Positions 1 to 8,300 of a stretch of DNA of 64,000 nt are shown piece by piece. Source of the DNA: Cellvibrio fontiphilus_A (GTDB taxonomy: Bacteria; Pseudomonadota; Gammaproteobacteria; Pseudomonadales; Cellvibrionaceae). Made by a program: the position numbers and the translations under genes. Position 1 is the stretch's first letter. Each line of letters begins with the position of its first letter. The notes under the pieces were generated by a model, which saw only the letters and a list, made by a program, of their open reading frames with translations, did not search any database and was not told the origin of the DNA. Location: positions 62,001-126,000 of the forward strand of contig NZ_JBHRTF010000016.1 in the NCBI RefSeq assembly GCF_042646205.1, given 5' to 3'.

Positions 1-2
1 AA

Positions 3-218
3 ACTATGAATAAAAAGCCACAGGATGGGTCTATTTATTTATTTGCTGGTGTAGATGATGTGCGTTTTAAACGACAAGTAGTACCGGGTGATCGTTTGCA
101 ACTGGAATCACGGGTTATTTCTGAAAAGCGCGGTATTTGGAAATTTGAGTGTAAGGCAAGTGTTGATGGTGTATTAGCCGCTTCAGCAACAATTTTGTGT
201 GCTGACCGCAAGGTTTAA
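3..218 (+). CDS. fabZ: 3-hydroxyacyl-ACP dehydratase FabZ (3' part only)
   Basis: C-terminal 71 residues of FabZ, the cytosolic hot-dog-fold enzyme that dehydrates 3-hydroxyacyl-ACP in fatty-acid elongation. The frame is open to the window edge, so the true start and the catalytic His/Glu region lie outside. The visible part has the family's YxFAGVDDVRFKRxVVPGD segment and a closing ATxLCADRKV, which align closely with the end of E. coli FabZ. The ATG at 6 is internal, not a start. It lies 30 nt before lpxA, the normal order in the lpxD-fabZ-lpxA-lpxB operon, where fatty-acid and lipid A synthesis compete for 3-hydroxyacyl-ACP. Confidence 0.95.
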   Translation, partial: TMNKKPQDGSIYLFAGVDDVRFKRQVVPGDRLQLESRVISEKRGIWKFECKASVDGVLAASATILCADRKV

Positions 219-248
219 CAACAACTAGACATTCAACGAGAAAGCATT

Positions 249-1019
249 TTGATAGATCCATCTGCAATTATTCATCCTGATGCCAAGCTTGCTCCCGATG
301 TTCAAGTTGGCCCTTGGACAATTATTGGTCCTGATGTAGAAATTGATGAGGGCACAACAATTGCCTCACATGTTGTGCTTAAAGGACCAACAAAAATTGG
401 AAAGCACAATCGTATTTATCAATTTTCATCCATAGGCGAAGATACTCCTGATTTAAAATACAAGGGCGAACCAACACGTTTGGTAATTGGCGATCACAAT
501 GTGATTCGCGAGGGTGTAACCATTCACCGCGGAACAGTTCAGGATCGTAGTGAAACTACAATTGGCAATAATAATTTACTCATGGCCTACGTTCATGTCG
601 GCCACGATAGTGTAATTGGCAATAACTGCATTTTAGTGAATAACGCAGCTCTCGCTGGGCATGTCCATATTGGTGACTGGGCCATTTTAAGTGGTTTCAC
701 TCTTGTGCATCAGTTTTGCAAAATTGGTGCACATAGTTTTTCTGGAATGGGAAGCGCGATAGGAAAGGACGTACCTGCCTACGTTATGGTTAATGGTAGC
801 CCTGCGGAGGCTAAAAACATCAATGTTGAAGGTCTGCGTCGTAGGGGATTTACCAAAGACGATATCACTCTGCTAACCAAAGCCTACAAAATTATTTATC
901 GTCGGGGTTTGACGTTGGATGAAGCTTTGGCCGAATTAAATCCCTTAGCTGCTGGATCGCCTGCGTTACAAGTCTTAATAGACTCACTAAATACATCTAC
1001 ACGCGGTATTGTTCGTTAG
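249..1019 (+). CDS. lpxA: UDP-N-acetylglucosamine O-acyltransferase LpxA
   Basis: First enzyme of lipid A synthesis: transfers 3-hydroxyacyl from ACP to the 3-OH of UDP-GlcNAc in the cytosol. The 256-residue product has the left-handed beta-helix hexapeptide repeats from residue 3 to about 190 (for example IIGPDVEI, VIGDHNVI, TIGNNNLL, VIGNNCIL) and then an alpha-helical tail. The motif HVGHD contains the likely catalytic base His119 (E. coli His125). The start is a TTG with only a weak purine-rich stretch upstream. No nearby in-frame ATG fits the family N-terminus, so TTG is kept. Co-transcribed with fabZ and lpxB. Confidence 0.97.
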   Translation: MIDPSAIIHPDAKLAPDVQVGPWTIIGPDVEIDEGTTIASHVVLKGPTKIGKHNRIYQFSSIGEDTPDLKYKGEPTRLVIGDHNVIREGVTIHRGTVQDRSETTIGNNNLLMAYVHVGHDSVIGNNCILVNNAALAGHVHIGDWAILSGFTLVHQFCKIGAHSFSGMGSAIGKDVPAYVMVNGSPAEAKNINVEGLRRRGFTKDDITLLTKAYKIIYRRGLTLDEALAELNPLAAGSPALQVLIDSLNTSTRGIVR

Positions 1020-1069
1020 AATTTTCGCTTGCGATTCTCTTTGCATTGAGTAAAAAACCGGAGGGCTTG

Positions 1070-2230
1070 GTGTCTGATCACATACATATTGGTATTGTTG
1101 TCGGAGAAGCCTCCGGGGATATACTCGGTGCTGCCCTAATTCAGGAGCTGCGCAAGCGCTTTCCCAACGCAGAATTTTCCGGTATCGGTGGCCCGCGGAT
1201 GTTGGCGCTGGGCTTTCATTCTTATTTTCCCCAAGATCGTTTGGCAGTAATGGGCTTGGTTGAGCCTCTAAAACGTTTGCCTGAGTTGTTGCGGATTCGC
1301 AAATTTTTGCGTGAGCATTTTATCAAAAATCCTCCTGCTGTTTTTATTGGAATAGATTCGCCGGATTTTACTATTCCACTCGAGGCATCCCTCAAAGAAA
1401 GAAATATTAAAACAGTTCATTACGTCAGCCCATCTGTCTGGGCTTGGCGGCAAAAGCGTGTTTTTAAAATTGCGCGCGCCGTTGATTTGATGCTCACACT
1501 ACTGCCGTTTGAAGCAAAATTTTATCAGGAACACAATGTTCCGGTTGAGTTTGTCGGACATCATTTGGCCGATGAGATTCCTTTTGCTGTCGATAAAGTT
1601 GCAGCGCGAAAAATACTGGGGTTGCCTACAGAAGGACGTATTATTGCGCTCTTGCCGGGTAGTCGTGCGAGTGAGGTTGAGCGCATGGGGCAGTTGTTCA
1701 TGCAGTCTGCAGTGTATTGTCTCGAGCAAGATCCTGGGTTGTTGTTTATTATTCCTGCCGCCAGTCCTGATCGATATCGGCAGCTACATATTGAATTAAA
1801 TGATTATGTGGATTATCCAATCCAATTAATCAATGGTCATTCCCATGAAGCAATGGCAGCAGCAGATGTTGTTTTATTGGCTTCTGGCACTGTTGCGCTG
1901 GAAGCTCTGTTGCTCAAAAAGCCAATGGTTGTCGCTTATAAGCTGGCACCATTAACCTATAAAATTTTATCCTGGCTGGTTAAATCGCCTTGGATATCCT
2001 TGCCTAATTTGCTTGCGCAGAAACTACTTGTGCCTGAAATTTTACAAGATAACGCAACGCCCCAAGCTTTATCGGCTGCGGTGATGCATTATTTTGAAAA
2101 TCCGGACGAGGCAATTGCTCTTAGCGAAACCTTTGCACAAATGCACCTTGAGTTGAAGCGCGATGCCAGTGCTCGAGCGGCCGATGCTATTGCCAGTTTG
2201 CTCAATTCACCTACAAGAACTACCAACTAA
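1070..2230 (+). CDS. lpxB: lipid-A-disaccharide synthase LpxB
   Basis: GT19 glycosyltransferase that condenses UDP-2,3-diacylglucosamine with lipid X to make the lipid A disaccharide at the inner membrane. The N-terminal GIVVGEASGDILGAALI and the later GIGGPRM, HYVSPSVWAW and LLPGSRxSEV segments are family signatures. I chose the GTG at 1070 because GGAGG sits at 1060-1064, five bases before it, and the resulting 386 residues match the E. coli length of 382. A TTG at 1046 would add eight residues but lacks such a ribosome site. Third gene of the lipid A run, followed 14 nt later by rnhB. Confidence 0.96.
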   Translation: MSDHIHIGIVVGEASGDILGAALIQELRKRFPNAEFSGIGGPRMLALGFHSYFPQDRLAVMGLVEPLKRLPELLRIRKFLREHFIKNPPAVFIGIDSPDFTIPLEASLKERNIKTVHYVSPSVWAWRQKRVFKIARAVDLMLTLLPFEAKFYQEHNVPVEFVGHHLADEIPFAVDKVAARKILGLPTEGRIIALLPGSRASEVERMGQLFMQSAVYCLEQDPGLLFIIPAASPDRYRQLHIELNDYVDYPIQLINGHSHEAMAAADVVLLASGTVALEALLLKKPMVVAYKLAPLTYKILSWLVKSPWISLPNLLAQKLLVPEILQDNATPQALSAAVMHYFENPDEAIALSETFAQMHLELKRDASARAADAIASLLNSPTRTTN

Positions 2231-2244
2231 TAAAAGGTCAAATC

Positions 2245-2853
2245 GTGATAGAACCATTTGTAAGTGTTTATCAAGGAGTGCTTTGTGCTGGTTGTGATGA
2301 AGTAGGGCGTGGGCCTTTGGCTGGTGATGTAGTTGCTGCTGCGGTTATTCTCGACCCGGCCAAAATAATTAGCGGCTTGGACGACTCCAAAAAGCTAACA
2401 GAAAAAAAGCGCGAACTTTTATTCGATGAAATTCAAGCAAAAGCCATGAGCTGGTGTATTGCGCGCGCTTCTGTTGCAGAAATAGATAGCCTGAATATTT
2501 TGCAAGCCAGTTTGTTGGCAATGACTCGAGCAGTACAGGGCTTGCACATAGAACCCGAACACGTGCTGGTTGATGGCAATAAGTTACCAAAATGGAAATA
2601 TACAGCAGAAGCTGTTGTGAAAGGTGATAGCCGTGTCGCCGCGATTAGTGCCGCATCTATTCTTGCCAAAGTCACTCGCGACCGCGAAATGATTCAGTTG
2701 GATAAAGTTTACCCTGGTTATGGATTTGCAGATCATAAAGGTTATCCAACCAAAGTGCATATGGAAGCACTTGAGCGTTTGGGGATTACCCCTATTCATC
2801 GACAATCCTACGCGCCTGTCAGAGTCAAAATAGAACAAATAGCCTTGTTCTGA
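2245..2853 (+). CDS. rnhB: ribonuclease HII
   Basis: Cytosolic endonuclease that cuts the RNA strand of RNA-DNA hybrids and removes misincorporated ribonucleotides. The 202-residue protein (E. coli 198) carries the signature CDEVGRGPLAG with catalytic Asp18 and Glu19, followed by Asp110 in VLVDGN and Asp128 in VKGDSR, which complete the DEDD metal site. GTG start. It lies between lpxB and dnaE, the conserved gammaproteobacterial order, with 14 nt and 29 nt gaps that indicate one transcript. Confidence 0.97.
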   Translation: MIEPFVSVYQGVLCAGCDEVGRGPLAGDVVAAAVILDPAKIISGLDDSKKLTEKKRELLFDEIQAKAMSWCIARASVAEIDSLNILQASLLAMTRAVQGLHIEPEHVLVDGNKLPKWKYTAEAVVKGDSRVAAISAASILAKVTRDREMIQLDKVYPGYGFADHKGYPTKVHMEALERLGITPIHRQSYAPVRVKIEQIALF

Positions 2854-2882
2854 ATTCAGTTTTTCTGCTTAAGAAAATTATT

Positions 2883-5800
2883 ATGCCGGCAGCCAATTTT
2901 GTTCATTTGCGGTTACACACTGAGTTTTCGCTAAGCGATAGCTTGGTGCGCATTAAAGCGTTAGTTAAGCGTGTTGCAGAGTTGAATATGCCTGCCTGCG
3001 CTATCACTGATCAGACGAATTTTTATGGTCTTATAAAATTCTACAAGGCAGCACAGGGCGCGGGCATTAAACCTATTGCTGGCAGTGACTTCTGGATTAC
3101 CAGCAATGAAGCCGAAGGCAAGCCTACGCTAATTACTCTGCTTGCGATGAATGATCAGGGTTACAAAAATATCATTGAATTAATTTCGCGCGCTTGGCGT
3201 CAGGGGCAGCAGCAGGGCATTGCTTATTTGCAGCGTGAATGGCTTACAGAGTTTAATGCGGGTGTTATAGCGTTATCCGGCGGCAAATTGGGTGATGTAG
3301 GCATGGCGCTTTTGGGGGGGCGTGCTGCACAGGCAAAAGAGTTATTGCAAGGTTGGATGCAGGATTTTCCCAATCGCTTTTATTTGGAATTACAGCGCAC
3401 TGGTCGGGAAAACGATGAAAATCATCTACATGCTGCGGTTGCACTAGCGGCAGAAATGCAATGCCCAGTGGTGGCAACTAACGATGTGCGTTTTTTAAAA
3501 GCCAGTGAATTTGAAGTTCACGAGGCGCGGGTTTGTATCAGTGAAGGGCGCACACTCGACGATCCACGGCGCGAACGTCGCTACAGCGACCAACAATATC
3601 TGCGCTCTGCAGAAGAAATGACAGAGCTGTTTAGCGATATTCCCGAAGCCATTGCTAACACACTCGAGATTGCCAAACGCTGCACCATTAACATTCAAAT
3701 GGGCAAATATTTTCTGCCCGAATATCCTGTCCCTGCAGGCATGACCGAAGCGGAGTTCTTCCGCAAAATTTCTCACGAAGGTTTGGATGCGCGCCTGGAG
3801 CGCATTCTGGATAAAAGCGCGGCTGACTATGTTGAGCGACGCAAGGTCTATGAAGACCGGTTGAATTTTGAGTTGGATATTATCAACCAAATGGGGTTTC
3901 CCGGTTACTTCCTGATTGTGATGGACTTTATCCAGTGGGCCAAAGACCACGATATTCCCGTGGGGCCGGGGCGCGGTTCAGGTGCTGGTTCTTTGGTGGC
4001 TTATTCGTTAAAAATTACCGACCTTGATCCACTGCAATACGATTTGCTGTTCGAGCGCTTTCTAAACCCTGAGCGGGTTTCCATGCCCGACTTTGACATC
4101 GACTTCTGTATGGATAACCGCGACAAGGTGATCTCCTACGTGGCAGATAACTACGGTCGCGATGCAGTAAGCCAAATTATTACCTTCGGAACCATGGCTG
4201 CAAAAGCGGTGGTGCGCGATGTGGCGCGGGTGCAGGGAAAGTCCTACGGTCTTGCCGACAAACTCTCCAAAATGATTCCGCCCACACCGGGCATGACTCT
4301 CGCACAAGCATTGGAAGAAGAGCCGCAACTCAAAGAATTTATCGAGCAGGATGCTGACGCTGGCGAAATTTGGGAAATGGCTGTGCAGCTTGAAGGCCTC
4401 ACGCGTAACGTGGGTAAACATGCCGGTGGTGTGGTGATTGCACCTACCAAGCTCACCGATTTTTCTCCGCTGTATTGCGACGAAACCGGCAGTGGTTTGG
4501 TCACGCAATTTGATAAAGGCGATGTGGAAGAGGCGGGCTTGGTCAAGTTCGACTTCCTCGGTTTGCGCACCCTGACGATTATTGATTGGGCGCGCATTAT
4601 GATCGACAAGCAGCGCGCCAAAAAAGGTGAGCCGCCGCTGGATATCAGCGCCATTCCGCTGGATGACGCAGCAACATTCAAATTATTAAAACGCGCTGAA
4701 ACGACTGCGGTATTCCAATTGGAATCGCGCGGCATGAAAGACCTGATCAAGCGTTTGCAACCCGACAACATCGAAGACTTGATTGCACTGGTAGCACTGT
4801 TTCGCCCGGGCCCTTTGGAGTCGGGCATGGTGGACGACTTTATCAACCGTAAACACGGCCGTGCGCAAGTTGCCTACCCGGATGCAAAATTCCAGCATCA
4901 AAGTTTAAAACCGGTTCTGGAGCCAACCTATGGTGTCATTGTTTACCAAGAACAGGTAATGCAAATTGCGCAGGTGCTCGCCGGTTATACCCTGGGTGGT
5001 GCAGATATGTTGCGTCGCGCCATGGGTAAGAAAAAACCGGAGGAAATGGCCAAGCAGCGCGCGGTGTTTGAAGAGGGCGCAAAAAATCAGGGCGTTGATC
5101 CTGAATTGGCGATCAAGATCTTTGACCTAGTGGAAAAATTTGCCGGTTATGGTTTTAACAAATCCCACTCGGCCGCTTACGCGATTGTGTCCTACCAAAC
5201 GGCTTGGTTAAAAGCACATTACCCCGCCCATTTTATGGCGGCGACTATGTCGTCGGACATGGATAAAACCGATAAGGTGGTTACCTTTATCGAAGAATGT
5301 CGCACCATGAAATTGAAACTCCTGCCGCCGGATGTAAACTCCGGCGAGTTTCATTTCACCGTCGATGATGCCGGTCGCATTATTTATGGTTTGGGTGCGA
5401 TTAAAGGTTTGGGCGAGGGGCCAGTTGAATCCATTATTGCAGCGCGCAACGAAGGCGGTCCATTCAAGGATTTATTTGATTTTTGCGCGCGCGTCGATCC
5501 GCGCAAAGTGAACAAACGCGCGCTGGAAGCCATTATTCGCTCCGGTGCGGCAGACAATTTAGGCCCAACCGCCAACACACCGCAGCACAATATTGATCAC
5601 GACCGCGCAGTGATGTTTGCCGCCATGGGCGAAGCGGTAAAAACCGCTGAACAAGCTATGGCCAATACCAATGCCGGCATGATGGATTTATTCGGTGCGG
5701 TCATGACCAGTGACGATTCCAATAAGGATGTTTATGCGGATTTTCGTCGGGTACGCACCTGGACGATGAAAGAGCGTTTAAACGCCGAAAAAGAAACCCT

Positions 5801-6416
5801 CGGTTTGTATTTGACTGGTCACCCCATTGATGAATATGAAAGTGAATTAACTCACTTGGTGAGTTCGCGGATTTCCAATCTCAAACCGGAAAAAGGTAGC
5901 CAGACAATTTCAGGTTTGGTGATTTCCCAGCGGGTGGTGAAAACCAAACGGGGCGATAGCATGGCGATAGTGACGCTGGATGATCGCACTGGTCGCATGG
6001 ATGTCACTCTATTTGCAGAAGTATTTCATGCGGCGCGCGATTTACTGCTCAAAGATGGTTTGTTAGTGGTAAGTGGGCAAGTGCGCTATGACGATTTCAG
6101 TGGCATGTTAAAAATGAGCGCCGACAATATTCGTTTGCTCTCCGATGTGCGTCAGGAAAAAGTGCGCGAATTGTGGTTGGAGTTGGAGTCTGGTTTGCTG
6201 CCGGTAAGCTTCAGCCGTGATTTGAGCGAGATACTCGACCCCTACCGCCAATCACCCCAGCAGGACGCTCGCTGCGCAATTGTGGTGGATTACCTGCGCA
6301 GTGATGCCCGCGCGCAATTGCGTTTTGGCAATGAGTGGAATATCCGCCCGGAAGATGAATTGCTCCAGCGTTTACGCGATGCATATGGAAGCGACAAAGT
6401 GAAACTGGTGTATTGA
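2883..6416 (+). CDS. dnaE: DNA polymerase III alpha subunit
   Basis: Replicative polymerase catalytic subunit, 1177 residues against 1160 in E. coli. In order: an N-terminal PHP domain beginning FVHLRLHTEFSLSDS; the palm domain with PDFDIDF around residue 400 holding the two catalytic aspartates; GPGRGSGAGSL just before it; fingers with GYGFNKSHSAAYAIVSYQTA; and a C-terminal OB-fold around residues 990-1080 (ISGLVISQRVVKTKRGDSMAIVTLDD). The ATG at 2883 is 29 nt after rnhB. No terminator hairpin is visible after the stop. The long minus-strand open frames inside it are codon-bias shadows. Confidence 0.98.
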   Translation: MPAANFVHLRLHTEFSLSDSLVRIKALVKRVAELNMPACAITDQTNFYGLIKFYKAAQGAGIKPIAGSDFWITSNEAEGKPTLITLLAMNDQGYKNIIELISRAWRQGQQQGIAYLQREWLTEFNAGVIALSGGKLGDVGMALLGGRAAQAKELLQGWMQDFPNRFYLELQRTGRENDENHLHAAVALAAEMQCPVVATNDVRFLKASEFEVHEARVCISEGRTLDDPRRERRYSDQQYLRSAEEMTELFSDIPEAIANTLEIAKRCTINIQMGKYFLPEYPVPAGMTEAEFFRKISHEGLDARLERILDKSAADYVERRKVYEDRLNFELDIINQMGFPGYFLIVMDFIQWAKDHDIPVGPGRGSGAGSLVAYSLKITDLDPLQYDLLFERFLNPERVSMPDFDIDFCMDNRDKVISYVADNYGRDAVSQIITFGTMAAKAVVRDVARVQGKSYGLADKLSKMIPPTPGMTLAQALEEEPQLKEFIEQDADAGEIWEMAVQLEGLTRNVGKHAGGVVIAPTKLTDFSPLYCDETGSGLVTQFDKGDVEEAGLVKFDFLGLRTLTIIDWARIMIDKQRAKKGEPPLDISAIPLDDAATFKLLKRAETTAVFQLESRGMKDLIKRLQPDNIEDLIALVALFRPGPLESGMVDDFINRKHGRAQVAYPDAKFQHQSLKPVLEPTYGVIVYQEQVMQIAQVLAGYTLGGADMLRRAMGKKKPEEMAKQRAVFEEGAKNQGVDPELAIKIFDLVEKFAGYGFNKSHSAAYAIVSYQTAWLKAHYPAHFMAATMSSDMDKTDKVVTFIEECRTMKLKLLPPDVNSGEFHFTVDDAGRIIYGLGAIKGLGEGPVESIIAARNEGGPFKDLFDFCARVDPRKVNKRALEAIIRSGAADNLGPTANTPQHNIDHDRAVMFAAMGEAVKTAEQAMANTNAGMMDLFGAVMTSDDSNKDVYADFRRVRTWTMKERLNAEKETLGLYLTGHPIDEYESELTHLVSSRISNLKPEKGSQTISGLVISQRVVKTKRGDSMAIVTLDDRTGRMDVTLFAEVFHAARDLLLKDGLLVVSGQVRYDDFSGMLKMSADNIRLLSDVRQEKVRELWLELESGLLPVSFSRDLSEILDPYRQSPQQDARCAIVVDYLRSDARAQLRFGNEWNIRPEDELLQRLRDAYGSDKVKLVY

Positions 6417-6556
6417 TAACTGAAAAGTCTTTAGCTCTTTGTGATCTAACAAAAATCCTGCCTAAATTATTTATATCTTTCAGCTTGTGCTGATCGAACT
6501 AGACTAAAAAAGAGATAACAAAAGTCTGTGTTAATCAGCGTCTGGAGGTAACTACC

Positions 6557-7012
6557 ATGCTGTCGATCCTGGTGAAAGATTATATGCAGTTAAATGCCCA
6601 AGCGATTTCCGCAAGTGCCAGTGTGCGCGATGTGGTTGAGCACCTGCTCAAATGGAATGTGACTGGGGCGCCGGTGGTAGATGAGGAGCGCTGTGTTATT
6701 GGCTTCGTATCCGAACAGGACTGTATTAAAGATATGCTCAACAGCGCGTTTTATGCGGAAGAGTCTGATAGTGTGACCCGCATCATGCGTCGGGACGTGC
6801 TATGTGTAACTCCAAATACCAGCATTCTGGAGATTGCAGAAACCATGTTGGGAAACAAACCTAAAAATTACCCGGTTGTGGAGCATGGCAAGTTGGTTGG
6901 TTTAATTAATCGCCGCTGCATCCTTCAGGCTTTGCGGGATAACAATGGCAGTTATTTTTCTCCCCGGCGTGATTCACCCGAGTTCGTGATTAGCTCTCGC
7001 GATATTCAGTAA
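6557..7012 (+). CDS. CBS-domain pair protein
   Basis: A 151-residue stand-alone protein of two CBS domains. Domain 1 is about residues 5-62 (VKDYMQLNAQAISASASVRDVVEHLLKWNVTGAPVV then a CVIGFVSEQDC strand). Domain 2 is about residues 72-130 (TRIMRRDVLCVTPNTSILEIAETML, then KLVGLINRRCIL). CBS pairs bind adenosyl nucleotides and usually act as energy sensors, but no effector domain is attached, so the partner is unknown. GGAGGT about 10 nt upstream of the ATG supports the start. It sits between dnaE and accA, which are adjacent in many relatives, and has its own leader and terminator, so it is probably a separate unit. Confidence 0.85.
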   Translation: MLSILVKDYMQLNAQAISASASVRDVVEHLLKWNVTGAPVVDEERCVIGFVSEQDCIKDMLNSAFYAEESDSVTRIMRRDVLCVTPNTSILEIAETMLGNKPKNYPVVEHGKLVGLINRRCILQALRDNNGSYFSPRRDSPEFVISSRDIQ

Positions 7013-7067
7013 TGTCATGTCCGGTACTTAGTCCTACCTTGGTCATCTGCTTCGCCATATGATAAAT

Positions 7068-7098
7068 GTCGCACGCTGTTGTGTGCGTGCGACCTTTT
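7068..7098 (+). terminator. Rho-independent terminator after the CBS gene
   Basis: A perfect 9-bp stem (GTCGCACGC at 7068-7076 with GCGTGCGAC at 7085-7093) closes an 8-nt loop and is followed by CTTTT. It lies 56 nt after the CBS stop and 180 nt before the real accA start. It also argues against the long upstream extension of the accA reading frame being translated. Confidence 0.75.
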
Positions 7099-7277
7099 GT
7101 CCCACTCAGCTCCAGCGGCATTTTCACTCGAAAAGATCGACTAAAGCGCCCATTTCGCGTAAGGTAGCGACCCAATTGTGCCTGCTCAGGTTATGGTCAA
7201 AAAGCCAACAAACTCAGGTAGTTGCACTCCCTCTCCAAGTCAAAATGGTAATTCCTTACCCGGAACACGAGCTTGCT

Positions 7278-8225
7278 ATGAATCTGAATTATCTGGATTT
7301 TGAACAGCCCATCGCCGAACTCGAAGGCAAAATTGAAGAATTACAACTGGTTGGCAATAGTTCCGATGTGAACATCGCCGACGAGATCGCCAAGCTGCGC
7401 GAGAAGAGCACCAAACTCACTGAAACCATCTACTCCAAGTTGACCGCGTGGGATATCGTAAAAGTTGCCCGCCATCCCCTGCGCCCTTATACCTCCGACT
7501 ACATTTCCCGTGTATTTGAAGACTTTGATGAGCTGCATGGCGACCGCCATTTTGGTGATGATGCGGCGATTATCGGCGGTGTTGCCCGATTGGATGGCAA
7601 GCCAGTGATGGTGATCGGTGAAGAAAAAGGCCGCAGTGTGCATGAAAAAGTCATGCGCAATTTTGGTATGCCACGCCCTGAAGGTTATCGCAAAGCCCTG
7701 CGTTTGATGGAAATGGCCGAGCGCTTTAAATTGCCAGTACTCACCCTTATCGACACCCCCGGTGCTTACCCCGGGATCGACTCTGAAGAGCGCGGTATTT
7801 CTGAATCTATCGCGCAGAACCTAGCGGTTATGTCGCGCTTGCGCACCCCGATTATTTGTACGGTGATCGGTGAAGGTTCATCGGGTGGTGCTCTGGCAAT
7901 TGGTGTGGGCGATCAGCTGAATATGCTGCAGTACTCCACCTACTTTGTGATTTCGCCCGAAGGCTGCGCCAACATTATTTGGAAAACCGTTGCCAAGGCA
8001 CCGGAAGCGGCGCAGGCCATGGGCGTCACTTCTAAGGTGCTGCAAGATTTGGGTATTGTGGATGAAACTATTCCTGAGCCATTGGGCGGTGCGCACCGCA
8101 ACATTGATGAAATGGCGAAAAAACTGCAAGAGCGTTTAATTGCCCAAGTGGATCGTTTAAGCAAAGAGCCGATTGATGCTTTGTTGGAGCGCCGCTACCA
8201 GCGTTTGATGAGCTACGGCAACTAA
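7278..8225 (+). CDS. accA: acetyl-CoA carboxylase carboxyltransferase alpha subunit
   Basis: Alpha half of the carboxyltransferase that moves CO2 from biotin-BCCP to acetyl-CoA, the first step of fatty-acid synthesis. With the ATG at 7278 the protein is 315 residues and begins MNLNYLDFEQPIAELEGKI, matching E. coli AccA (319) from residue 1. The frame stays open upstream to 7059, but that part is not AccA-like and overlaps a terminator hairpin, so I exclude it. Family landmarks: RPYTSDYI, GDRHFGDDAAI, FGMPRPEGYRKALRLM, IDTPGAYPG and EGSSGGALAIGVGD (crotonase-fold oxyanion region). Ends at a strong bidirectional terminator. Confidence 0.97.
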   Translation: MNLNYLDFEQPIAELEGKIEELQLVGNSSDVNIADEIAKLREKSTKLTETIYSKLTAWDIVKVARHPLRPYTSDYISRVFEDFDELHGDRHFGDDAAIIGGVARLDGKPVMVIGEEKGRSVHEKVMRNFGMPRPEGYRKALRLMEMAERFKLPVLTLIDTPGAYPGIDSEERGISESIAQNLAVMSRLRTPIICTVIGEGSSGGALAIGVGDQLNMLQYSTYFVISPEGCANIIWKTVAKAPEAAQAMGVTSKVLQDLGIVDETIPEPLGGAHRNIDEMAKKLQERLIAQVDRLSKEPIDALLERRYQRLMSYGN

Positions 8226-8251
8226 GCCTGTAACACACAAACCAAACCCAT

Positions 8252-8285
8252 AAAAAAACCGCTGATACCAATCAGCGGTTTTTTT
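8252..8285. terminator. bidirectional terminator between accA and ygiQ
   Basis: Stem AACCGCTGAT (8257-8266) pairs with ATCAGCGGTT (8271-8280) around an ACCA loop, with an A tract before and a T tract after. It serves accA on the plus strand and the convergent ygiQ gene on the minus strand. Confidence 0.9.
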
Positions 8286-8300
8286 ATGGGCGATTGAACC

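Noticed and set aside
4244..4846. 200-residue minus-strand frame inside dnaE
   Set aside because: Overlaps the conserved polymerase core and has no recognisable domain.
7059..7277. N-terminal extension of the accA reading frame
   Set aside because: Not AccA-like and it overlaps a terminator hairpin; the protein aligns with the family from the ATG at 7278.
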